Shown: positions 1-5,816 of the stretch, piece after piece
Position numbering within the stretch: position 1 is the stretch's first letter
Layout: each line of letters begins with the position of its first letter
Notes under the pieces: model-generated
The model's database searches: none
What the model saw: only the letters and a program-made list of their open reading frames with translations
What the model was told of the DNA's origin: nothing
NCBI GenBank assembly: GCA_946887345.1
Contig: CAMPKR010000170.1
Span: forward strand, 1-5,816
Length of the DNA: 5,816 nucleotides
Source of the DNA: an uncultured Bacteroidota bacterium
Lineage (GTDB): Bacteria > Bacteroidota > Bacteroidia > Chitinophagales > Chitinophagaceae
Reading direction: 5' to 3'
Made by a program: the position numbers and the translations under genes

Positions 1-2376
1 GCGTTGTATAAAGGACTGGATTCTCTTTCGTCAGGCGAGTTTGATGCCTTTTTTATTTCTGTTCAATTCTTAGTCTTTTCTATTCTTTTTACCGCGGGTT
101 GGGTGATTGGCTGGGGTTTTACGCGGCTGAGATACTGGGCAGTGCTTATGGCTTTTGCTTTCCTATGCGCCTGTATTTATTTGATAGCCAAGTCGGATGC
201 GGACACAGTTGAGGGCCTGCTGCGAACCTTCCTCCCTGCCCTGCTCTACTCCGTGTATATCATCTTCACATCAGAACAGATATATAATTATAAAGACAAG
301 TCGCAAAAGTTCTGGTGGTACCTGGGCAGGCGCCTGGTTTTCTTCGGGATACTTTCTGCGCTGATGCTAGCAGGACTGGTGTATGTTTTTGAAAAGGAAA
401 TAGAAGCAACAGTAGCCAACTATGGCGGCGCGGGCAAGGCTGGCGAAAACAGCATGCTGAAGCAGAACAAAAAGAACCGCTTTGACCTGAAAGACTATAC
501 CAGCCTGGCCGGAGCCCTTGGCAGAAGCAATGAACTACTATTCTGTGCACACATAGATAATTTCTTTCCCGGCACAGATATACCGAACCCACTTTACCTG
601 ACCGCATTTTACTTTACGAAGTTTGATACGCTGACAGAAACATTTGAAAGGGATTCCATCATACCATTCAATGACCTCTTTGAACCCGACCCGGCCAGCG
701 TGCCACTATTCGGCACCAAGACAGACTCTTCGGTAATAAGGAACAGCCTAGGCACAAAGCTGAGGCGGTCGATAGATATAGAAGTTTATTGCGCGAAGCT
801 TTCCGAAAACACCTACCTGGCACCTAACGTAGGCTATTTCCTTCAACCGATAACGATAGAAAAGGATTTCCGCGACCAGTTCACGTCGGCCTTCAGGGCA
901 AAGAGTTATATATCTGAGCTGAATAGTGCCTACTTCGTTTATAACGCCCCAGATCCGCAAATACAAAAGTTCCAGGAGCAGCGCTTTGATGTGCTGCGCA
1001 CCATTACCAACTACAACGGGCAGGACGAGAAATTCATGGACTACTATACCTATATGCCATCGGACGCCAAGTTCAGAGCGATAGGTGATCTTGCCAGGAA
1101 AGTAACCGCCAATGCAAAGACCCCGGTAGACAAGGTGATAGCGATACGTGATTACTTCCTGTCGAAAGATGAAGCAGGTAATCCCCTGTATCAATATACC
1201 GACAACCCGGGCATACCCGATATACCAAGTGCCTCCAAGCTGCAGTACTTCCTGTTCGACAACCATAAAGGATACTGCGCCTATTTTGCAGGCGCTACCC
1301 TCTTTATGCTGCGTTCACTGGGCATACCCAGCCGCATAACGGTGGGCTTTATGACCGTGGACCGCAGTGCCAAGAATAAGGGTTGGTACTGGTACTATGC
1401 TGACCAGGCACATGCCTGGGTACAGGTATACTTCCCGGGCTATGGCTGGATGGATTTTGACACTACGGTTGGCAACGAAGAAGGGCAAGAAAGTCCTGCA
1501 CCCGATGGCACGCCGCCTATGCAACCACCTAAGGCCTGGCTGGCACTGGAAGGCGTGATACGCGATATAGATACCCTGAAGAAACTAATGCGCATGGATG
1601 TGAACCGTATGGTATTCCATGACAAGGAATACACACCACAACAACCGGTAGCAGTGAGCCTTGATATAAAGATCGCGACGATAAGGCAAGACAGCATAGA
1701 AGTGCCACTGGCTGTAGTAAAAAAAGGCGATGCGGCAACAGCAGTTTCATATGCTGACGCCTTCAGAAGGATGGAGGCAAGGAAAGGTGAGTCTGCGGAA
1801 TCGATACTAAAGCGTTCTCCTGATCCTGCGCCGGTAGATGAAGTGTACCTGAAACGCAAAGACGTGACAAAAAAGAAAGACCAGAAGACACAGGCACAGG
1901 AAGAAGAACCAGTATCTGCCAAAAATATCCTGCTCGGTGCATTATTCATTTTCCTTGGAGTTATCTTACTATTCCTGCTGATGCCAAGACTGATAATGCT
2001 TTATTACCAGTTTAGGGTTAACGGGGCCAACCTTGCAAAAGACAAAGCATATTGGGTATATAGAGCTGCATCCTTCTACCTGAACCAGATAGGTATACCA
2101 CGTGGCGACAGAACACCTATGCAGTATGCAACGCAGGTAGTGGACGTGACGCTCGGCGACAGGCAATTTGCATCCTTTATGAATGCATACCTTAAACAGA
2201 AATATGCAAAGCAAGCGCTGAGTCCGCAGGAGCAGGTGACAGTAACCGAGTTTCTTGGCAAGATCATAAAATCGGCTAAGAGAACCATACCAGCAAGGGT
2301 AAGGATAGCAGGCTTCCTGAATCCGATGCGCGCTATCAGTTTCTTTGTGGTGCCTGAAAACGAAAAGCAGGAGTAG
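1..2376 (+). CDS. TgpA-like membrane-anchored transglutaminase-domain protein (5' end missing)
   Basis: This is a membrane protein with an extracytoplasmic papain-like transglutaminase core. Residues are numbered from the TTG codon at base 4. Hydrophobic segments lie at about 16-38, 43-62, 72-89 and 109-128. An extracytoplasmic region of about 500 residues follows, then one more membrane segment (about 641-668) and a cytoplasmic tail (about 678-755) resembling DUF4129. The core carries a full triad: Cys425 in HKGYCAYFAGA, His470 in DQAHAWVQVYF and Asp486 in GWMDFDTT. The order of N-terminal helices, transglutaminase core, C-terminal helix and DUF4129-like tail matches the TgpA family, whose founding member is essential in Pseudomonas aeruginosa. 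Its substrate is not established, so protease, crosslinking and amidase roles all remain open. Residues 130-350 match no domain I recognise. Residues 497-512 are proline-rich and 590-638 are highly charged, like a linker. The frame is open at base 1 and no ATG lies near the edge, so the true start is probably upstream. The gene ends with TAG, 75 bases before the PBP gene. Confidence 0.88.
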   Translation, partial: ALYKGLDSLSSGEFDAFFISVQFLVFSILFTAGWVIGWGFTRLRYWAVLMAFAFLCACIYLIAKSDADTVEGLLRTFLPALLYSVYIIFTSEQIYNYKDKSQKFWWYLGRRLVFFGILSALMLAGLVYVFEKEIEATVANYGGAGKAGENSMLKQNKKNRFDLKDYTSLAGALGRSNELLFCAHIDNFFPGTDIPNPLYLTAFYFTKFDTLTETFERDSIIPFNDLFEPDPASVPLFGTKTDSSVIRNSLGTKLRRSIDIEVYCAKLSENTYLAPNVGYFLQPITIEKDFRDQFTSAFRAKSYISELNSAYFVYNAPDPQIQKFQEQRFDVLRTITNYNGQDEKFMDYYTYMPSDAKFRAIGDLARKVTANAKTPVDKVIAIRDYFLSKDEAGNPLYQYTDNPGIPDIPSASKLQYFLFDNHKGYCAYFAGATLFMLRSLGIPSRITVGFMTVDRSAKNKGWYWYYADQAHAWVQVYFPGYGWMDFDTTVGNEEGQESPAPDGTPPMQPPKAWLALEGVIRDIDTLKKLMRMDVNRMVFHDKEYTPQQPVAVSLDIKIATIRQDSIEVPLAVVKKGDAATAVSYADAFRRMEARKGESAESILKRSPDPAPVDEVYLKRKDVTKKKDQKTQAQEEEPVSAKNILLGALFIFLGVILLFLLMPRLIMLYYQFRVNGANLAKDKAYWVYRAASFYLNQIGIPRGDRTPMQYATQVVDVTLGDRQFASFMNAYLKQKYAKQALSPQEQVTVTEFLGKIIKSAKRTIPARVRIAGFLNPMRAISFFVVPENEKQE

Positions 2377-2438
2377 ATATAAGCTTAATAGATAAATTGA
2401 GTACCTAATATTTAGAGTCCTCAGCCCGTTAATTTTTA

Positions 2439-2446
2439 TAGTTTTG
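2439..2446 (+). promoter_or_regulatory. Candidate Bacteroidota -7 promoter element for the PBP gene
   Basis: The octamer TAGTTTTG fits the Bacteroidota sigma-ABfr -7 consensus TAnnTTTG exactly. It lies in the only intergenic gap of the window (2377-2451), five bases before the first ATG of the PBP gene. Transcription normally starts a few bases after this element, which places the RNA 5' end at about 2450-2453, on or beside that ATG. The partner -33 TTG is not at the usual spacing; the nearest one (2397-2399) is too far upstream, so the promoter may be weak or the match fortuitous. The rest of the gap is AT-rich and holds only a weak inverted repeat (CTAA-TAT-TTAG, 2405-2415), with no terminator-like GC stem and T-run. 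Read-through from the transglutaminase gene is therefore possible. Confidence 0.5.
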
Positions 2447-2451
2447 CACTA

Positions 2452-4746
2452 ATGGTACAAATGGCGCAACAAGAGACCCATAAAGGCATGAAACGTTCCG
2501 TCCGCCTACTTTGGCGGACATTCTGGGCAGGGGTTATCATATTCAACCTGCTGATAATAATGATCAACCTGGGCTGGCTGGGTTATATGCCGTCGATGAG
2601 CGAACTTGAAAACCCCAGCAGCGCGCTTGCCTCTGACATTTATGCGTCCAAAGGCGATAAAGATGATTTGCTCATAGGCCGTTATTATATCCAGGACCGC
2701 TCCACTTCCAAATATGAAGAGATATCCCCTAATGTCTTCAATGCACTGATAGCTACAGAGGATGCCCGCTTTTACGAACACTCCGGCATAGACCCTGTGG
2801 CGACTGCCGCTATCCCCTTCTATGTGCTGACAGGAAAAAGGCGCGGTTCATCTACCATTACACAACAACTGGCCAAGAACCTTTTTCCGCGAAAGAACGA
2901 GAACATTATTACCATACCGTTTATAAAACTAAAGGAATGGGTGATGGCTGTGAAGCTGGAAAGAAACCTGACCAAAAACGAGATCATCACACTCTACCTC
3001 AACACTGTTCCTTTTAGTGATAACGTTTATGGTATACGAAATGCCTCACTTACTTTCTTCAACAAAACACCAGATAAAGTATCGGTAGATGAGGCAGCGG
3101 TACTGGTGGGTATGCTGAAAGCCAATACTTACTACAACCCCCGCCGCAATCCCGAAAGAGCAACCGAAAGGCGAAACCTTATATTTGACCTGATGGCTGA
3201 AAATGGCTACCTGAAAAGCTCAGAAGTGGGTGATCTGAAGAAAAAACCAATTAAGCTCGATTATCATAAACTGGATTACCACGAAGGGTTGGCACCCTAC
3301 TTCAGGCAGGTGGTGGAGCAGGAAGTGAAGAGAGTTTGCAGAGAGCTAAAAAAATCGGACGGCGAACCGTATAATATTTATAAAGACGGCCTGAAAATAT
3401 ATACTACCCTGGATGTGGACATGCAGCGCTATGCAGAAGAGGCACTGGAAGAGCATATGGCAGCACTGCAAAAGGAATTTATTGCCCAGCCCAGCTACGC
3501 CAACTGGGCAGTATGGGGCAAATACAACAACATCCTGATGACGGCCGTACGCGGTTCGGGCCGTTACCAGTCGCTGAAAGAAATGGGCATGAAGGAAAAA
3601 GAGATCATGGCCGAGTTCAAAAAGAAAGTAAAGATGAAAGTCTTTGCCTGGAACAAGCAGAGAAGTAAGGATACTACAATGAGCCCGCTTGATTCCATCA
3701 AGTATACCAGGCTCTTTCTGCAAGCAGGGTTTATAGCAATGGACCCCTCCTCAGGCTACGTAAAAGCATGGGTGGGTGGTATAGATCACAACTTCTTCCA
3801 GTACGATCACGTAAATGCAGATGCGCGAAGGCAGGTAGGATCAACCATCAAGCCACTGCTGTACACGCTAGCCATAGACAATGGATTCTCGCCTTGCGGT
3901 ATGGTGGAGACGACCCCACAGGAATTCCCGGGCCTGATGAAAGGCGCCTATGATGCCGGGGGTGGTAAAAAAGGACCGTTTATATCGATGAAATCCGCGC
4001 TTGCAGGCTCTATCAACAATGCTGCCCTATATATATTAAAGCAAGTAGGGGTAAATGCCTTTGTTGACTTCGTACACAAGTGCGGAATTAGTTCTAAAAT
4101 AGACCCCTACCCTTCAGCGGCCCTGGGTGTATCAGACATATCACTTTATGAAATGCTGTGGGCTTATACCATGTTCCCAAACCAGGGCATTAATACGAGG
4201 CCAATCTTCATTACCCGCATAGAAGACAAGAACGGAACACTGATAAAGAACTTTGCACCGGAATCGAAAGAACTGATCAACCCCTGTACTGCGCACCGAA
4301 TGGTGAAGATGATGCAGGGCGTTATAGACTTTGGTACCGGTAAGCGCATGCGTTACCGCTATAACATAAAAGGCGACATAGCCGGCAAAACGGGTACTAC
4401 GAACAAACAGGCCGATGCCTGGTTTATAGGGTACACCCCCCAGATTCTTTGCGGCTCGTGGGTGGGCTGCGACGACCGTGTCTTCCGCTTCGGCAGTGAA
4501 CGCCTGGGCCAGGGTGCTGCGGCTGCCCTGCCTATATGGGCCTACTTCATGCGCCGTGTATATGCCGATGGCAAGCTGGGCTACAGCGCCAATGCAAAGT
4601 TCATAGCTCCTGAAGCCTGCGATGACTGCACTGTAGTAGACCTGGTAAGCCAGGACAGGAGTTCTACTTATGGAAGTGGCAATGGCACCATAGAAGAAAC
4701 AGAAGAGCCAATAGAAGAAGTACCCGATAGCGAGTGGGAAGAATAA
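2452..4746 (+). CDS. mrcA: Bifunctional class A penicillin-binding protein (PBP1A type)
   Basis: This protein of 764 residues polymerises lipid II into glycan strands (glycosyltransferase family 51) and crosslinks the stem peptides (DD-transpeptidase). It acts on the outer face of the inner membrane. A short cytoplasmic N-terminus is followed by one membrane anchor at about 19-45. The GT51 motifs run in order: EDARFYEH with catalytic Glu103, GSSTITQQ (132-139), KLKE with the second Glu162, KNEIITLYLN (175-184) and AAVLVGMLKANT (215-226). The transpeptidase motifs are STIK (464-467, nucleophile Ser464), SIN (520-522) and KTGT (646-649). All key residues are present, so both activities should be intact. 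The length is usual for Bacteroidota PBP1A. The C-terminus ends in an acidic tail (about 746-764), preceded by a CDDC pair (723-726). In-frame ATG codons at 2461 and 2488 are alternative starts; 2452 is chosen as the longest. The symbol mrcA is a family-level label. Confidence 0.96.
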   Translation: MVQMAQQETHKGMKRSVRLLWRTFWAGVIIFNLLIIMINLGWLGYMPSMSELENPSSALASDIYASKGDKDDLLIGRYYIQDRSTSKYEEISPNVFNALIATEDARFYEHSGIDPVATAAIPFYVLTGKRRGSSTITQQLAKNLFPRKNENIITIPFIKLKEWVMAVKLERNLTKNEIITLYLNTVPFSDNVYGIRNASLTFFNKTPDKVSVDEAAVLVGMLKANTYYNPRRNPERATERRNLIFDLMAENGYLKSSEVGDLKKKPIKLDYHKLDYHEGLAPYFRQVVEQEVKRVCRELKKSDGEPYNIYKDGLKIYTTLDVDMQRYAEEALEEHMAALQKEFIAQPSYANWAVWGKYNNILMTAVRGSGRYQSLKEMGMKEKEIMAEFKKKVKMKVFAWNKQRSKDTTMSPLDSIKYTRLFLQAGFIAMDPSSGYVKAWVGGIDHNFFQYDHVNADARRQVGSTIKPLLYTLAIDNGFSPCGMVETTPQEFPGLMKGAYDAGGGKKGPFISMKSALAGSINNAALYILKQVGVNAFVDFVHKCGISSKIDPYPSAALGVSDISLYEMLWAYTMFPNQGINTRPIFITRIEDKNGTLIKNFAPESKELINPCTAHRMVKMMQGVIDFGTGKRMRYRYNIKGDIAGKTGTTNKQADAWFIGYTPQILCGSWVGCDDRVFRFGSERLGQGAAAALPIWAYFMRRVYADGKLGYSANAKFIAPEACDDCTVVDLVSQDRSSTYGSGNGTIEETEEPIEEVPDSEWEE
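4736..4743 (+). promoter_or_regulatory. Purine-rich ribosome-binding site of the HD gene, inside the PBP gene's 3' end
   Basis: The run GGGAAGAA ends four bases before the ATG at 4748 and overlaps the last Glu codons of the PBP gene. The GGAAG core (4737-4741) sits six bases from the start codon, a workable Shine-Dalgarno distance. Bacteroidota use such sites weakly, and part of the purine richness simply reflects the encoded Glu residues. The site mainly supports the choice of ATG 4748 as start and a translational link between the two genes. Confidence 0.45.
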
Positions 4747-4747
4747 C

Positions 4748-5816
4748 ATGGGCGAAAAAGGAAAAATAATAAATGACCCGGTCTATGGCTTTATCAGCTT
4801 TCCTGAGCCGGAGCTCATGCAGCTAATAGAACATCCCTGGTTTCAAAGACTGAGAAATATAAGGCAGATGGGTATGGCCTACCTGGTATACCCCGGCGCC
4901 GTTCACACCCGTTTTCATCACTCCCTGGGCGCTTGTCACCTGATGAGTATTGCGCTTGACCAGCTAAAGCAAAAAGGAGTAAAATTTACCGAAGAAGAAT
5001 GTGTAGCTGCGCGTATAGCCATCCTGCTGCACGACGTTGGCCACGGGCCTTTCTCCCATGCACTGGAAAATACGCTTGTAGAGGGCATTCCTCACGAAAC
5101 TATTTCGAGGTTCATTATGAAGAACCTTCAGAAAGAACAAGGCGGTATCTTCGAGATAGCGCTGCAGATCTTCAGCAATGCCTACCCGACCAAGCAATAC
5201 CTTCAGCAGCTAGTCTCCAGCCAGCTGGATGTGGACCGTATGGACTACCTGAACCGTGATAGCTTTTATACGGGCGTATCGGAAGGAGTTATTGGTTATG
5301 ATCGTATCCTCCAGATGCTGACAGTCCGGAACGAGGAATTAATGGTGGAGGAAAAAGCCGTTCACTCAGTAGAAAAATTCATCATAGCCCGCCGCCTTAT
5401 GTACTGGCAGGTGTACCTGCACAAGACAGTGGTGGGTGCTGAGCAGCTGATTATAAACATCCTGAAAAGGGCCAAAGAAATAGCCCAGAACGGCGGCGAT
5501 CTTTTTGCCACACCTGCGCTGAGATACTTTCTATACCACTCAGTAACAGTCAGTGACTTCCAGGACCCTGACATACTGAAGCTATTCTGCGAGCTGGATG
5601 ATACCGACGTGCTCTCCTCTATAAAAGTATGGCAATCGCATAAGGACAGGATATTATCTGAATTATGCAAGATGCTGGTTAATAGAAATTTATACAAGAT
5701 CACTTTAAGTTCTAAACCAATTCCAGAGATAGAAGAGGAAGCAGTTAGAAGAACTCTTTCGAAGACAGGAATCAACGAAAGAGATCTGCACTATTTTGTG
5801 GGGAAAGGCTCTACTT
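4748..5816 (+). CDS. HD-superfamily phosphohydrolase, YwfO/EF1143 dNTPase-like (3' end missing)
   Basis: There are 356 codons before the window edge with no stop, so the C-terminus is missing. The N-terminal part is a metal-dependent HD domain. His58 lies in HTRFHHSLGA, His95-Asp96 in ILLHDVGHGPFSHALE, and an acidic cluster Asp161/Asp163 in SSQLDVDRMDYLNRDSFYTG. Together these form the H...HD...D metal site and are the signature of the COG1078 family, to which YwfO and the Enterococcus dNTP triphosphohydrolase EF1143 belong. The likely reaction is hydrolysis of dNTPs to nucleoside and triphosphate in the cytosol, but many family members are untested and another phosphate ester substrate is possible. 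No signal peptide or membrane segment is seen. The ATG follows the PBP stop codon by a single base, so the two genes are almost certainly cotranscribed and probably translationally coupled. Family members are often around 400 residues, so perhaps 40-60 are missing. Confidence 0.93.
   Translation, partial: MGEKGKIINDPVYGFISFPEPELMQLIEHPWFQRLRNIRQMGMAYLVYPGAVHTRFHHSLGACHLMSIALDQLKQKGVKFTEEECVAARIAILLHDVGHGPFSHALENTLVEGIPHETISRFIMKNLQKEQGGIFEIALQIFSNAYPTKQYLQQLVSSQLDVDRMDYLNRDSFYTGVSEGVIGYDRILQMLTVRNEELMVEEKAVHSVEKFIIARRLMYWQVYLHKTVVGAEQLIINILKRAKEIAQNGGDLFATPALRYFLYHSVTVSDFQDPDILKLFCELDDTDVLSSIKVWQSHKDRILSELCKMLVNRNLYKITLSSKPIPEIEEEAVRRTLSKTGINERDLHYFVGKGST

Noticed and set aside
4..6. TTG at base 4 as the start of the transglutaminase gene
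   Set aside because: The frame is open to the window edge, no ribosome-binding context is visible, and topology suggests a missing upstream helix. The gene is better treated as 5'-partial.
748..1949. Antisense open frames (169-172 codons) opposite the transglutaminase gene
   Set aside because: They are opposite conserved catalytic sequence, carry no motifs, and have no promoter or ribosome-binding context.
2405..2415. Weak inverted repeat CTAA-TAT-TTAG in the intergenic gap
   Set aside because: The arms are only four bases and AT-rich, and the loop is three bases. It is too weak to be a terminator or a credible operator.
4141..4749. Long antisense open frame (202 codons) opposite the 3' part of the PBP gene
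   Set aside because: It lies wholly opposite a well-supported gene, has no recognisable domain and a composition expected from a mirrored reading frame. It is a shadow of the codon bias.
5407..5420. Inverted repeat GCAGGT-GT-ACCTGC
   Set aside because: It lies within the HD coding sequence, the two-base spacer is too short for a good hairpin loop, no T-run follows, and no second copy was noticed. It is probably chance.
5640..5816. Slightly more AT-rich stretch at the right edge, considered as a sign of transfer or a gene boundary
   Set aside because: The HD reading frame continues through it without interruption and the shift is mild, consistent with a variable C-terminal region.

Overview
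The window suggests a member of the Bacteroidota (Bacteroidetes), possibly a Chitinophagaceae-like or Sphingobacteriia-like environmental bacterium. This rests on three things. The class A penicillin-binding protein has the Bacteroidota style of motifs. A Bacteroidota-type -7 promoter element (TAnnTTTG) lies just before it. The codon use, with much AUA and AGG at moderate GC, is compatible with this group. The genus-level placement is a guess from style, not from a search.

The layout is compact, with all genes on the + strand. First comes a large membrane-anchored transglutaminase of the TgpA type (1-2376), whose 5' end is cut off by the window edge. A 75-base intergenic gap (2377-2451) follows, holding a likely promoter element. 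Next is a complete bifunctional class A penicillin-binding protein of the PBP1A type (2452-4746). After a single spacer base comes an HD-superfamily phosphohydrolase of the YwfO/EF1143 dNTPase-like family (from 4748), cut off by the right edge. No RNA genes, mobile elements, CRISPR arrays, attachment sites or convincing terminators are visible.

Two of the three genes act at the cell envelope. The PBP polymerises and crosslinks peptidoglycan on the outer face of the inner membrane. The transglutaminase has an intact Cys-His-Asp triad predicted on that same side. The HD protein is cytosolic and looks translationally coupled to the PBP. This appears to be ordinary chromosomal housekeeping sequence. 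The points most worth checking are the possible leaderless start of the PBP gene, the unexplained extracytoplasmic part of the transglutaminase, and the pairing of wall synthesis with nucleotide metabolism.
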